From the NCBI RefSeq assembly GCF_900142175.1, contig NZ_FQZX01000001.1, positions 1,674,001 to 1,738,000 of the forward strand: a stretch of DNA of 64,000 nt. Direction: 5' to 3'. The translations under genes were made by a program, and so were the position numbers. Position 1 is the first letter of the stretch; each line of letters begins with the position of its first letter. Under the pieces are notes generated by a model. It made no database searches. It worked only from the letters and a program-made list of their open reading frames with translations, and was not told the DNA's origin. Origin of the DNA: Maribacter aquivivus. GTDB taxonomy: Bacteria; Bacteroidota; Bacteroidia; Flavobacteriales; Flavobacteriaceae. Positions 32,503-42,900 of the stretch are shown piece by piece.

Positions 32503-33184
32503 AGATAAAGTAACAGATGTATTTTTTGATTTAGATCATACCTTGTGGGATTTTGATAAAAACTCGGCGCTGACCTTTGAAAAAATATTCAACGATCATA
32601 AAGTTGGAGTAGAACTACAAGATTTTCTAGAGGTGTATGTACCAGCAAACTTGAAGTTTTGGAAATTGTTTAGAGAAGAAAAAATAACAAAAACCGAATT
32701 GCGGTATCAGCGACTTAAATCGGTTTTTGATACTATGGGGCATCCTGCTACAGATGATCTCATCCATTTATTATCCGAAGAATATATTAATCATTTATCC
32801 TCATTTAATACCCTTTTTCCTAATGCTATTGAGGTGTTAGATTATTTGCAACCCAAGTATAAACTGCACATCATTACCAACGGTTTTCAAGAAGTTCAAG
32901 GTAAGAAGCTTAGAAACTCAGGTATTCATAGCTATTTTGATCAGATTATTGATTCTGAAATGGCAGGAGCTAAGAAGCCGAATCCGGTTATCTTTAATTT
33001 GGCTTTAAATAGAGCTGGTGTAGTGCCAGAAAAGTCAATAATGATTGGTGATAGCTTAGAGGCAGATATCTTGGGTGCGAAATCTTTAGGTTTTCATACC
33101 ATACACTTTAATGCCCATAAAGAGGAAACTCATGATGTGGCACCGATAATTTATGATTTGCAAGAAATAAAATCCCTTTTATAG
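32495..33184 (+). CDS. yjjG: YjjG-family noncanonical pyrimidine nucleotidase (HAD)
   Basis: 229 residues. HAD motif I DLDHTLWDFDKNS (nucleophile Asp13 and Asp15 region), motif II ITNG (near 126), motif III Lys in AGAKKPNPVIF, motif IV IGDSLEADILGA. The motif I context WDFDKNS is typical of YjjG, which dephosphorylates noncanonical pyrimidine monophosphates and cleans the nucleotide pool in the cytoplasm. Its start overlaps the preceding gene by 8 bases, indicating translational coupling. Confidence 0.9.
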   Translation: MFEDKVTDVFFDLDHTLWDFDKNSALTFEKIFNDHKVGVELQDFLEVYVPANLKFWKLFREEKITKTELRYQRLKSVFDTMGHPATDDLIHLLSEEYINHLSSFNTLFPNAIEVLDYLQPKYKLHIITNGFQEVQGKKLRNSGIHSYFDQIIDSEMAGAKKPNPVIFNLALNRAGVVPEKSIMIGDSLEADILGAKSLGFHTIHFNAHKEETHDVAPIIYDLQEIKSLL

Positions 33185-33236
33185 AGTTACTATTACTATA
33201 GACAACTATCTATATGTATTAAACTTTGAAGAGGTG

Positions 33237-33782
33237 ATGAAAGAGGTGCGTTTTCTATTATTGGCTTTGGTGGGTCTTCTACTGGTAACGTCTTGTTCAG
33301 AAGAGCAAGATTTTGATCAGATAGACGATTTAACCGTTACCCCAAGTTATGAGGCTAGCATCTTCTATGTAAAAGCTCAAGAAACCTTGATTAATAGAGT
33401 AGAGGGTCTAAACTTTTATACCCAAGAATTTAATTTTGATGCTTTTGAAGAACCTTTTTTTGCAGAAAGGGTATTGTCTGGTGTCATAACTTATGAGTTA
33501 GAGAATACTACCAGTAAGCCTATTGAAATTAGACTTGAATTTTTAGATGAAGCTGAAAATGTTTTAGATACAGAAGTTTTTAGTATGGATGCAGCACCTA
33601 CGGCAATACTACTGCGTGAAGTGGCGTATGGGACTTCAGGTAAAAGCCTCGATATTATAAAAGCAACCTCAGAAATAAAGCTAACAGCTATAAACTTAGG
33701 TGACAATAGCAGCTCTTCAAGTTTGCCGGATCCTGCAATCGTGCTTCGTTCTAGCGCACAATTTACTTTAGACATACGATGA
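33237..33782 (+). CDS. Lipoprotein of unknown function
   Basis: 181 residues from the ATG at 33237 (a GTG lies one codon before). Lipobox VTSC (Cys20), then EEQDFDQIDDLTVTPSYEAS and a beta-rich domain with a Ser-rich tail (NSSSSSLPDPAIVLRSS). No known family is recognised. Its stop overlaps the start of the DUF5723 barrel gene by 4 bases (ATGA), so the lipoprotein and the barrel are probably made together and may form a complex at the outer membrane. Confidence 0.7.
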   Translation: MKEVRFLLLALVGLLLVTSCSEEQDFDQIDDLTVTPSYEASIFYVKAQETLINRVEGLNFYTQEFNFDAFEEPFFAERVLSGVITYELENTTSKPIEIRLEFLDEAENVLDTEVFSMDAAPTAILLREVAYGTSGKSLDIIKATSEIKLTAINLGDNSSSSSLPDPAIVLRSSAQFTLDIR

Positions 33783-35221
33783 GATTATGCCATTGCTTTT
33801 TTATAGCTGGCGTATTGCTTACTTTGAGTTTAAAAGCTCAGAATAAGCAAATTCTTTATGACTTTAATGAAATACCACAATCACTATCTGTAAACCCTGG
33901 TGTAGAATCTGATTTTAAATGGTACGCAGGTGTACCATTATTATCTGGTATTTCTGCTTACGGGGGTTCTAACGCTATTTCTATACATGATATTTTCGCC
34001 AATGACGGGGTAGATATCAATATAAAATTTAGAGAGCGGGCTTTAGAAGTACTTACACCTAAAGATGAGTTAAGTACTACGATACAAATGGAATATTTGA
34101 GTGGCGGATTCAGAAGTGAGAATCCGAATATATTCTACTCCTTTGGTGGGTATCTTGAGTTTGATAATATAGGCTACTGGCCTCAAGATATTGCATATCT
34201 CTTGTACGACGGTAATGCAGATCAATTGGGTAGAAGCTACGATTTGGGCGATTTAAAAGTTCGTGGTTCTCTAGTGAATGTTTTTCATTTCGGTATCAAT
34301 AAAAAAATAGACCGCAGTTTAACTATTGGTGCTAGAGGTAAATTGTATTCGGCAATTGCAGATTATAGCTCTTCAACTAACAATGGGCATTTACGTAATG
34401 TAGAGGGTCAGAATAATAGAATTGCAACGAATTTAAATGCTGATTTACTCTTGCGAACATCTGGTCTTCGTGCTTTGAGAGACGCAAATAATTCTGAAAC
34501 TTTAGGTAATGAAATCATTAGCCGTGCCCTTTTTGGTGGTGATCTTGGTTTAGGTCTAGATCTTGGTTTTACCTATCATTTGTCTGAACGTACTACGGTA
34601 ACTGGTAGTTTATTAGATGTAGGATTTATCTATCATTCTGGTGATACAAAAAGTTATAGTCTAAAAGGGAACACAACAGTTGAAGGTATTGAAATAGATA
34701 TTTTGGATAATTTTGCGAGTCTTGATAGAGATTTTTGGCAAGATTTGGTAGATGAGGTAGAGGGTGCCGTACCGTTTGAAACAGATACCCAAAGCTATGT
34801 TTCGTTTAGACCTACAAAAATGTACGCATCAATTAGAAATGATTTTGGTGAGCCTGTAGGTAACGGTGGATCGCAAAGTTGCGATTGTACAGCCGGATCT
34901 TCTGGAGGTGGCGAATTGCGTACCAAGTACCGAAATTCTGTAGGTGGGCAACTTTATATGATCAACCGACCAAGAGGACCGCAAATGGCACTGACTGGTT
35001 TTTATACTCGTAGAATAGGTAATGTTTTAGCACTTAAAGGAACATATACCATAGATAAATTCAGTTCTACCAATGTAGGTTTGGGAATGAACCTGCAAGC
35101 CGGACCTGTCAACTTTTACGTTATGGCAGATAACTTATTATCTTATAATAATATAGCGGCTACGAACTACGCTTCATTTCAATTTGGATTGAATATTATT
35201 TCTTGGGGTCGCAACAAGTAG
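33779..35221 (+). CDS. DUF5723-family outer-membrane beta-barrel protein
   Basis: 480 residues with a signal peptide (ends LSLKAQ). The start NKQILYDFNEIPQSLSVNPG and alternating amphipathic strands to the C-terminus (FQFGLNIISWG) fit the DUF5723 family of Bacteroidota outer-membrane barrels. A Cys-Asp-Cys and Gly/Ser loop (SCDCTAGSSGGGE) lies near 371-383. The family is related in layout to PorP/SprF and PorV-type barrels but has no proven function. It is translationally coupled to the lipoprotein before it. Confidence 0.8.
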   Translation: MRLCHCFFIAGVLLTLSLKAQNKQILYDFNEIPQSLSVNPGVESDFKWYAGVPLLSGISAYGGSNAISIHDIFANDGVDINIKFRERALEVLTPKDELSTTIQMEYLSGGFRSENPNIFYSFGGYLEFDNIGYWPQDIAYLLYDGNADQLGRSYDLGDLKVRGSLVNVFHFGINKKIDRSLTIGARGKLYSAIADYSSSTNNGHLRNVEGQNNRIATNLNADLLLRTSGLRALRDANNSETLGNEIISRALFGGDLGLGLDLGFTYHLSERTTVTGSLLDVGFIYHSGDTKSYSLKGNTTVEGIEIDILDNFASLDRDFWQDLVDEVEGAVPFETDTQSYVSFRPTKMYASIRNDFGEPVGNGGSQSCDCTAGSSGGGELRTKYRNSVGGQLYMINRPRGPQMALTGFYTRRIGNVLALKGTYTIDKFSSTNVGLGMNLQAGPVNFYVMADNLLSYNNIAATNYASFQFGLNIISWGRNK

Positions 35222-35298
35222 CATATCTTCTTCGCTGCTTTTTATTTTTTTGGCATGCTTTTTTCATATATTACCGTGAATTTAAAATTTACAACGTT

Positions 35299-36201
35299 TT
35301 GAAAATAGTTATCGCCTTAGTATTCACTTTTATTGGATTTTCTTCATTCGCACAAACTAATTTAGATGATTATAAATATATCATCGTACCTAAAAAGTTT
35401 GATGCTTTTAAAAATATGAACGAGCACCAAACAAGTACGTTGGTAAAACATCTTTTTACCGGTAAAGGTTTTGTTGCAGTATATGACGATCAATTGCCCG
35501 AAGATTTGAAATTTAATAGATGTTTGGGGGTTGTTGCAGATTTGCAAGATGATAGTAGTATGTTTTCAACCAAAACCATTATTAATCTAGTAGACTGTAA
35601 TGATAAGATTGTATTTAGTACCATGCAGGGTATTAGTAAGGAAAAGCAATACAAAGAAGCCTACAGCGAAGCAATTAGAGAATCTATGCGCTCATTTAAT
35701 GGAATGAACTACACTTACAGTGCTAAAAGCGAAAAAGATGAGCCTGTGACCGTTAATTTTAAAAATGACGTTAAAAAGTTAGACGAATCTAAGGCTGCTG
35801 CAATTTTAAAAGCAGAAAAAGTAAAGGAAGAGGAGATAACAACCAAAAATACAGAGGTAATTTCTGAGGAAACCGAGCAAACTCAATACTATAATGATCG
35901 TACTCCTGTAACATCTAATATTAAGAAAACAGCACCTGCAACACCTGTTTTAAAAAATGTAGAAGTTAACAAGACAATGAAACAAGATATTTGGTATGCT
36001 CAGGAAACCGATAATGGATATCAGTTGGTAGATAGTTCGCCTAAGGTTAGAATGAATTTATTAAAAAGCTCGACTGACAATGTTTTTATGGCAAAAACCG
36101 ATACTAAAAATGGTATGGTGTACCAAAAAGATGGTAACTGGGTTTTTGAATATTATGAAAATGATAAATTGGTTCAAGAAGAACTGAATATCAAATTCTA
36201 A
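35299..36201 (+). CDS. Secreted protein of unknown function
   Basis: 300 residues from a TTG start at 35299, chosen because it gives a clean signal peptide (MKIVIALVFTFIGFSSFAQ); the longer frame from 35203 would overlap the barrel gene and put 32 odd residues before it. The mature part has an N-terminal domain (about 20-130, DDYKYIIVPKKFDAFK), a low-complexity Lys/Glu linker with TTKNTEVISEE, and a C-terminal beta-strand region (VYQKDGNWVFEYYENDKLV). No family is recognised. Its end overlaps the convergent rarA gene by 4 bases. Confidence 0.65.
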   Translation: MKIVIALVFTFIGFSSFAQTNLDDYKYIIVPKKFDAFKNMNEHQTSTLVKHLFTGKGFVAVYDDQLPEDLKFNRCLGVVADLQDDSSMFSTKTIINLVDCNDKIVFSTMQGISKEKQYKEAYSEAIRESMRSFNGMNYTYSAKSEKDEPVTVNFKNDVKKLDESKAAAILKAEKVKEEEITTKNTEVISEETEQTQYYNDRTPVTSNIKKTAPATPVLKNVEVNKTMKQDIWYAQETDNGYQLVDSSPKVRMNLLKSSTDNVFMAKTDTKNGMVYQKDGNWVFEYYENDKLVQEELNIKF

Positions 36202-37475
36202 AAGTCATATTTTGCCTTCCATCTATTTTTTATAAAATCGCTAAGTGCTTTTTCTCTTGCATTGTTTCCTGGTTTGTAGAAGGTAGTTCCGGTAATTTCA
36301 TCGGGTAGAAATTCGGCATTTACAAAGTTGTTTTGGTAATCATGGGCATATTTATATTCTTGTCCGTAACCTAAATCTTTCATCAATTTGGTAGGTGCAT
36401 TTCTCAACGGTAATGGTACAGTAAGGTTTCCGGTTTGTTTTACGGCTTGTTGGGCTTTACCTATCGCCATATAACTTGCGTTGCTTTTTGCTGAGGTTGC
36501 TAAGTAAATTGCACACTGACTTAATACTATGCGCGCTTCTGGGTAACCAATAGCGGTAACTGCTTGAAAGGTGGTATTTGCCATGACCAATGCAGTTGGA
36601 TTGGCCAAACCAATATCTTCAGATGCTGAAATAAGCATTCTACGTGCAATGAATTTTACATCTTCACCGCCTTCTATCATTCGAGCCAACCAATACACAG
36701 CGCCGTTAGGGTCACTTCCTCTAATAGATTTTATAAAAGCCGATATAATATCATAATGTTGCTCACCTGTTTTATCATATAGCACCGTATTCTTCTGAAC
36801 TTTAGATAATACCAATTCGTTGGTGATGACGATATTGTCGCTTGCTTCAGAATTGACCACAAGCTCAAAAATATTCAGTAATTTTCTGCCATCACCTCCA
36901 GATAAACGTAACAAGGCTTCCGTTTCTTTAAGTTCAATTTTTTTAGACTTTAACAATGTGTCTTTCTCCATTGCCCTTTTTATCAGGTTTTCTAAATCAT
37001 CTTTTCCGAAGGCATTTAAAACATATACCTGACAACGAGAAAGTAATGCAGGTATAACCTCAAAACTTGGGTTTTCTGTGGTAGCACCAATTAACGTAAC
37101 CCATCCTTTTTCAACAGCTGCTAAAAGAGAATCTTGTTGAGATTTGCTGAACCGGTGTATTTCGTCAATAAATAGAATGGGATTTTTAGCGGTGAACAAT
37201 CCGCCAGCTTGCTTCGCTTTATCGATAACTTCTCTAATATCTTTTACGCCACTATTAATAGCACTTAAAATATAGAAGGGTCTTTTACTCTGTTCTGCAA
37301 TAATGTTTGCTAAGGTAGTTTTACCTGTGCCTGGAGGTCCCCAAAGTATTAATGACGGAATGATACCCTTTTTAATTTGATGTGTTAGCGAGCCCTTTTC
37401 ACCCACCAAATGGTGTTGACTAATATACTCGTCTAATGTTTTGGGTCGTACGCGTTCTGCTAAAGGTTCATTCAT
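36198..37475 (-). CDS. rarA: Replication-associated recombination protein RarA (MgsA)
   Basis: 425 residues, AAA+ ATPase. Walker [10 protein letters not shown] (46-54), Walker [11 protein letters not shown] (near 99-108), sensor 1 GATTENPSF and a C-terminal tetramer domain ([39 protein letters not shown]). RarA works at stalled or gapped replication forks with SSB. The start [20 protein letters not shown] is the usual one. The gene is single and convergent with the secreted protein gene. Confidence 0.96.
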   Translation of the reverse strand: MNEPLAERVRPKTLDEYISQHHLVGEKGSLTHQIKKGIIPSLILWGPPGTGKTTLANIIAEQSKRPFYILSAINSGVKDIREVIDKAKQAGGLFTAKNPILFIDEIHRFSKSQQDSLLAAVEKGWVTLIGATTENPSFEVIPALLSRCQVYVLNAFGKDDLENLIKRAMEKDTLLKSKKIELKETEALLRLSGGDGRKLLNIFELVVNSEASDNIVITNELVLSKVQKNTVLYDKTGEQHYDIISAFIKSIRGSDPNGAVYWLARMIEGGEDVKFIARRMLISASEDIGLANPTALVMANTTFQAVTAIGYPEARIVLSQCAIYLATSAKSNASYMAIGKAQQAVKQTGNLTVPLPLRNAPTKLMKDLGYGQEYKYAHDYQNNFVNAEFLPDEITGTTFYKPGNNAREKALSDFIKNRWKAKYDF

Positions 37476-37613
37476 AGTACAAAAGTATACTAAACTTAAA
37501 TGAGATTAAAAAAGTTGTGTGCCAATTGATTGTTAAGTAAGGTTTGGAATGACAATATGACCAATTTGTAAACGTTGGTAGTATAATTGTTATTCTAAAA
37601 CAAAATTAAGCTC

Positions 37614-38360
37614 ATGTCTGAAATGGGACATTATAAATTTTCAAACAAAGTAATTGCTATTCCGCTATTAGCAATGATTTTGATATGGGGCGTATATTGG
37701 TTAGAATTGGCTTTAGGGGTGAATTTCAATGAATTTGGCGTGAAGCCCAGAACAATACTCGGCTTGCGTGGTGTTGTATTGAGTCCTTTTATTCATGGGT
37801 CTTTGGAGCACTTATATAACAATACTATTTCCTTAGCAATTCTACTAGCTGCTTTATGGTATTTTTATAAAGATGTGGCGTGGAAAGTAATTTTATACGG
37901 AATACTATTATCAGGATTTTTAACATGGATGATTGGGCGTACATCTTACCACATTGGTGTAAGCGGACTCATATATGTCCTAGCCAGCTTTATTTTTTTC
38001 AAGGGGATATTTAGTTCTTATTTTAGATTGGTGGCACTCTCGTTAATAGTTGTTTTTATTTACGGAAGTATGCTTTGGTACATATTCCCAGTAAAAGAAG
38101 GAATGTCTTGGGAAGGACATTTAGGAGGTTTCTTAACCGGATTGTTTCTAGCTAAAGTCGTTAAAGCCCGCATACCACCAACCAAAAAATATGAATGGGA
38201 AAAGGAAGGCTTTAAAGAGGAAGACGACCTATTCTTGCAACATTTTGATGAAAACGGAAACTTTAGAGAATTACCCATAGAAGAAGATATCGATGAAGAA
38301 AGTAGTTTTAAAATTAACTACATCTTTAAAGAAAATTCCGAAAATGAATCTAAAATATAA
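37614..38360 (+). CDS. Rhomboid-family intramembrane serine protease
   Basis: 248 residues with six hydrophobic segments. The catalytic serine is Ser117 in HIGVSGLIY (GxSG) and the catalytic His is His169 in SWEGHLGGF. The oxyanion region is HGSLEHLYNN (61-70). A long acidic cytoplasmic tail (about 185-248, EEDDLFLQHFDENGNF) follows the last helix. Rhomboids cut transmembrane helices of membrane proteins. No substrate is suggested by the neighbours. Confidence 0.93.
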   Translation: MSEMGHYKFSNKVIAIPLLAMILIWGVYWLELALGVNFNEFGVKPRTILGLRGVVLSPFIHGSLEHLYNNTISLAILLAALWYFYKDVAWKVILYGILLSGFLTWMIGRTSYHIGVSGLIYVLASFIFFKGIFSSYFRLVALSLIVVFIYGSMLWYIFPVKEGMSWEGHLGGFLTGLFLAKVVKARIPPTKKYEWEKEGFKEEDDLFLQHFDENGNFRELPIEEDIDEESSFKINYIFKENSENESKI

Positions 38361-38367
38361 TGTTGAA

Positions 38368-39102
38368 TTACAAACGTTGGCGAACTGCTTCGTATAAGAA
38401 TACGGCACAAGCAACAGAAACATTCAATGATTCTATTTCACCAAATAACGGTAGCTTAGCTCTATAATCTGAAGCTTTTAAAATAGAAGGTGTAATACCA
38501 CGATCTTCAGCACCCATAACAATAGCGATAGAATCAGTAAAAGGAACATCATAAACAGAATCATCTGTTTTCTCTGTAGCCGATACTATTTTAATATCTG
38601 ATGCCTGTAAATAGAAAACAGCATCTTTTAAATGGTCAACTTTTGCAATTGGCACTCTATAGGCAGCGCCGGCAGAAGTTTTTATGGTATCTGCAGTTAC
38701 TGGAGCAGCACCTTTCTTTTGAACAATAATGCCATCCACACCTGTACATTCGGCAGTTCTAATAATAGCACCAAAATTACGTACATCAGATAGTTGGTCC
38801 AATAATAAAAATAAAGCCGGACCTTCTTTTGCATTTGCTTTCTCCACTAAATCTTCAAGGGTATGAAATGCAATAGGGGAGATGTTGGCAACAGCTCCTT
38901 GGTGGTTGCTTTTGGTAAGTCTGTTCAATTTTTCAATAGGCACATAGACCATATTGATTTCATTACGACGCAATAAACCTTCTAATTCTTTCATTAGATC
39001 TCCTTTAAGACCTTTTTGTAGAAATACCTTATCTATCTCTTCATTTGAATTGACAGCTTCTATAATGGCTCTTAAGCCATAAATTTGAGTGGTTTTTTGC
39101 AT
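38368..39102 (-). CDS. rlmB: 23S rRNA (guanosine-2'-O-)-methyltransferase RlmB
   Basis: 244 residues of the SpoU/TrmH SPOUT family. A short N-terminal substrate-binding domain (1-80, IYGLRAIIEAV) leads to the catalytic domain with motif 1 LLDQLSDVRNFGAIIRTAECTG (Asn and Arg conserved), KTSAGAA, motif 2 IVMGAEDRGI and motif 3 IPL-like SLNVSVACAVFLYE. It methylates the 2'-hydroxyl of a guanosine in the 23S peptidyl transferase region (G2251 in E. coli). It ends 8 bases from the rhomboid stop (convergent) and has its own -7 box. Confidence 0.93.
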   Translation of the reverse strand: MQKTTQIYGLRAIIEAVNSNEEIDKVFLQKGLKGDLMKELEGLLRRNEINMVYVPIEKLNRLTKSNHQGAVANISPIAFHTLEDLVEKANAKEGPALFLLLDQLSDVRNFGAIIRTAECTGVDGIIVQKKGAAPVTADTIKTSAGAAYRVPIAKVDHLKDAVFYLQASDIKIVSATEKTDDSVYDVPFTDSIAIVMGAEDRGITPSILKASDYRAKLPLFGEIESLNVSVACAVFLYEAVRQRL

Positions 39103-39106
39103 GGGG

Positions 39107-39114
39107 CAAAGGTA
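39107..39114 (-). promoter_or_regulatory. -7 promoter element of rlmB
   Basis: On the minus strand TACCTTTG fits TAnnTTTG, only a few bases before the rlmB ATG, so the leader must be very short. The upstream flank is the terminator stem of the preceding gene, so no standard -33 element can be read. Confidence 0.45.
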
Positions 39115-39118
39115 AATA

Positions 39119-39148
39119 AAAACCGCCCAACTATTGTTGGGCGGTTTT
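39119..39148. terminator. Intrinsic terminator between the 39169-39915 gene and rlmB
   Basis: Perfect 13-bp stem AAAACCGCCCAAC (39119-39131), loop TATT, complementary arm 39136-39148 ending in T. On the minus strand it follows the secreted-protein gene and separates it from rlmB. Confidence 0.85.
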
Positions 39149-39168
39149 AAATAATAAGGTTAAATATT

Positions 39169-39915
39169 TTAGCTATTTAAATAGTCGAAAACTTTAATTA
39201 AATCTTGTTCAGACTTGATGTTTAAATTATTCTCTTTTAGGTATACTTTCAACTCTTCTCTTTTAGACTCATCTACTAACTTGATAAGTTTTTTGTTTTT
39301 TTGAGGAATTTGATCAATTCTATTTACGTCACTTTTTTGAAAATAGAATTCTGTAAATTTTGTAAATCTGCTAGGTACTGCTGCTACAAAAGAATTTTGA
39401 GCAGGTTGACCTTCGGTAAACTTCACAAGAGTTCTTTCGTATAGATCATATTTACTGCCTTTTTTTATAAGAGATAGATAGCCGTTGATAGTAGCATTTT
39501 TTTCGGTAACAAAAGTTTTGAAACTTAACGGTTTTGCATTTACAAGAAGACTAATTTCTTTATCTTTTACTAATGCTTGATATGCTTCATCTTCAGATGC
39601 AGTTTTTTTAATTTCAATCTCTTCGTTTAGGGCATTGTATCTATAGTATATAGAACCGACTACTTCGTCATTATATTTTAAAACTGTTGGGGCGAAAGTG
39701 TTAGAAGTGTATGGGGATCCTTGAAATTTGTCTAGATCTATTTCACGTCTTTTTTGGTAAGCCTCGTTTACTGGACCTAAGAAATTGGCGATAGCTGCTC
39801 CTGCAGCAGCATTTTGGCTTGCTCCACCTAAGTTAGTAGGTACTTGACCCGAATATTGAGCATGTAAAGCTGTACTTGCTATTACGGTTATTGCTAATAA
39901 TAATATTTTTTTCAT
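39169..39915 (-). CDS. Secreted protein of unknown function
   Basis: 248 residues with a signal peptide (MKKILLLAITVIASTALHAQ). The mature protein starts with a Gly/Ala-rich stretch (NLGGASQNAAAGAAIANF), then a folded part containing KFQGSPYTSNTF and a beta region, and ends in a Lys/Glu-rich helical segment (about 205-248). No family or catalytic motif is recognised. It is bordered by a terminator on its downstream side and by an inverted repeat at 39928-39965 upstream, so it is probably transcribed alone. Confidence 0.65.
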   Translation of the reverse strand: MKKILLLAITVIASTALHAQYSGQVPTNLGGASQNAAAGAAIANFLGPVNEAYQKRREIDLDKFQGSPYTSNTFAPTVLKYNDEVVGSIYYRYNALNEEIEIKKTASEDEAYQALVKDKEISLLVNAKPLSFKTFVTEKNATINGYLSLIKKGSKYDLYERTLVKFTEGQPAQNSFVAAVPSRFTKFTEFYFQKSDVNRIDQIPQKNKKLIKLVDESKREELKVYLKENNLNIKSEQDLIKVFDYLNS

Positions 39916-39927
39916 GGTGTGGTTGTT

Positions 39928-39965
39928 TAAGAGGTTTAATTTAAATAAAATTATTAAATCTCTTA
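39928..39965 (-). terminator. Hairpin-like inverted repeat after the VCBS lipoprotein gene
   Basis: TAAGAGGTTTAAT (39928-39940) pairs with ATTAAATCTCTTA (39953-39965) over 12 of 13 positions around a 12-base loop. It is AT-rich and lacks a strong T run, so it may be a weak terminator or simply the leader of the next minus-strand gene. Confidence 0.35.
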
Positions 39966-39977
39966 TATTCAGTATGT

Positions 39978-42900
39978 TTAATTTTTTGTTAATTCGAATG
40001 TTCTCAGTTTGTCATTGTTAAAACCTGCAATAAGTAAGGTGTGGTCATTAAATTTTATTGATTCCGTACTTTTTACGTTTCCTCTCAAATAAAGACCTGT
40101 TTTTTCCATAGTTGCTGGTGTATAACCATCCTTCCCATTTGAAATTAGTGCTAAGCCAGATATAGCATCTAGTCTTGGTGTTTCAACTTCTGTTTCATAA
40201 ATGTTGCCAGATATTACACAATCTTCAAATCCATCTTCATTTAAATCAAAAACTGATATCGCCAAAGTTGGAAATAATTGTGCTTCGTTAGGTAATGTTA
40301 CTTTCTCAAACTCGTTATTGCCTTTGTTTAAAAGTAGGATAGAGTTGAATTCTGTTACTTCATTAGAATATGAATCTTTTAACTTGTCGCCATATATATC
40401 TTCCATAGTCGCTTGTGCGAAATCATTATATGTTGTAAATTTTTCTTTAATAAATGGCATTTGTTGAGATGAACATTCTCTTCCCCTTACAGGTACATAA
40501 GTCTCGTGGTATTTTTTACTTAAGACTACATCGTTAATACCATCATTATCAAAATCATTAGAATATATTTTAAATGGTTTATCCTCACTTGCTGTGAACT
40601 TTATATTTCTGCCAACGTTCCCAATAATGTAATCTTTGTTGCCATCATTATTTACATCCGTTTCTTTTATTTTAAACCACCAGCCCTGGGTGTTTAGAGC
40701 TGTTTCTTCAGTTAAGAGGCGTTGAAATTTTCCATTTTTGTTTTCAAATATTCCTATTGGTGTCCATTCACCAACTGCAATAAAATCTTGCCAGCCATCA
40801 TTATTGAAATCTGTAGTGATAATACTATTGATTAATCCGAAATTTTCTAATTCAGGGGCAATATTTTCAGTAACATTTTTTAATATACCATGGTCATTTT
40901 CATAAAGTATTGAAGCACTATATTTCGGATAACTATGAGGTATTATTCTATTTCCTACTAAAACATCATTATCACCGTCTTTATCAAAATCTATTATGGT
41001 TACCGATTTCCCGCTTTTTGGAAATGACTGTAAAACTGGCGTATCCATCTTATGAAAATTACCTTTGCCATCATTTAAGTATAATCTATCAGCATAATAA
41101 GAGGAGCTTTTTCCATACTCATTTCCACCGCTTACTACATAAAGATCTAGGTCATTGTCATTATCAAAATCAAAGAAAACCGACTCGGCATCTTCTTTTT
41201 CTTTATCTAGTTGAAATGGTTTGGGAGTTCGTTTGATAAATCCATTTTCACTTTGTATGTATAAGGTGCCAGATTGTCCTGATCCACCACCTATGTATAA
41301 ATCTTCTTTTCCGTCGCCATTAATATCCCCTTTAGATGTAAATGGTCCAGTATTAGATTGTTTGTAAGGTAAAAGAATCTCTTGTGCAAAGTCATCATAG
41401 GTGGTTTCTTTATGTTTGAAATCTATATTATATTCTTCTTGATTTTTTGCGATAAAGTAAGGATTTCTGTCAATTGATATTTCTTTAGAAATTAGACTAG
41501 CATCTTTTTCTGAAAAAGTTAAAGTTGAATTTGATTCAACATCAAATTGATACGATATTTTACCGCTAGGCCATTCGATTTTTACAGTATCTATAGTTGT
41601 AGAGTTACCTATGCCAAAATGTGCTGCATTTTCTTGAGAAGACATATAGCCTCTAACTCTTTTTATCTCTTCATATTGATTCTTGCTATCATATGAGATG
41701 CTAACTTTAGCAAAAGATTCTGTTGTTGTGCTTTTGGTAATTACTTTTAGAAAGTTTCCAAGGCTTTGTTCTACTGTGTTGTTTTTATATAATAAAGCCT
41801 TTTGGTCTATATTATTGATTATTAAATCTAAGTCACCATCATTATCAAAATCTCCTTGTGCAGCACCATTACTAAATGTTAATTCTTCTAACCCCCATTC
41901 ATTACTTTTTTCTATAAAGTTTAGGTCACCCTCGTTTTTATATATTAGATTGCTTAAGCTCTCTGATGGCATTTCATCATATAGCTTCTGCTTTATGTTA
42001 TTAGGTATGTTGCCTTTATATTTTACTTTAGTGTTGTATACTTTGTTCTGAAAATCATTGTCTAGGGCGTATTTTCTATAGCCATTGGTGATAAAAATAT
42101 CTTTTAACCCGTCATTATTATAATCAGACATTAAAACAGACCAGCTCCAATCTGAGCTTGCCATTGATGTAAGTTGAGATATGTTTGAATAATGGTTTTT
42201 GCCTAAATTCAATTGAAGTGAATTGAACATGTATTGGTATTGAAAACCGGCAGTATTAGTTAAGTAATTAAACTTATCTGTACTCATTGAAGCCATAAGT
42301 GTTTTAGCTCTGAAATGATCGCTAGATGCCATATCTAATACAAATATGTCTTGTAAATTATCGTTGTTAATATCTGCAATATCTAAGCCCATACCATAAA
42401 ATGAAATATGTTGGGTAAGTTCTTTTACTGAGTTTTTAAAACTACCATTTTTAGTGTTTAGATATAGGGCGTCAGGTAAGTAGTAGTCGCTAGACATATA
42501 TATGTCTAAATATCCATCGTCATTAATGTCAGAGACACATAGTCCTAACCCAAATATTGGGTTTTCTAAACCTACTTCTTTTGTTACATCAACATATTTC
42601 CCATCATTATTTTTGTAAAAGTGACTACTATTGAAATATTTGTTTTCTGAAGAGGTTTTAACTGTTTTAAGAAGAGAAATAGGGTCTAAGCCATACAGTT
42701 CATTTTCATTCATAACTATACAATCCAAATCACCATCGTTATCATAATCAAAAAATGCTGTTTGAGTGGATATTCCTGCATCATCTAGTGCATATTCTTT
42801 TGCGTTTTCTGTAAAGGTGTTGTCATGATTATTAATGTATAGAAGATTGTTTCTATTACTTCTATTATTAGGTCCGCCTTGAGAGATATAGATATCTTGC

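Noticed and set aside
35203..35298. N-terminal extension of the secreted protein at 35299
   Set aside because: It would overlap the barrel gene and hide a perfect signal peptide behind 32 unlikely residues.
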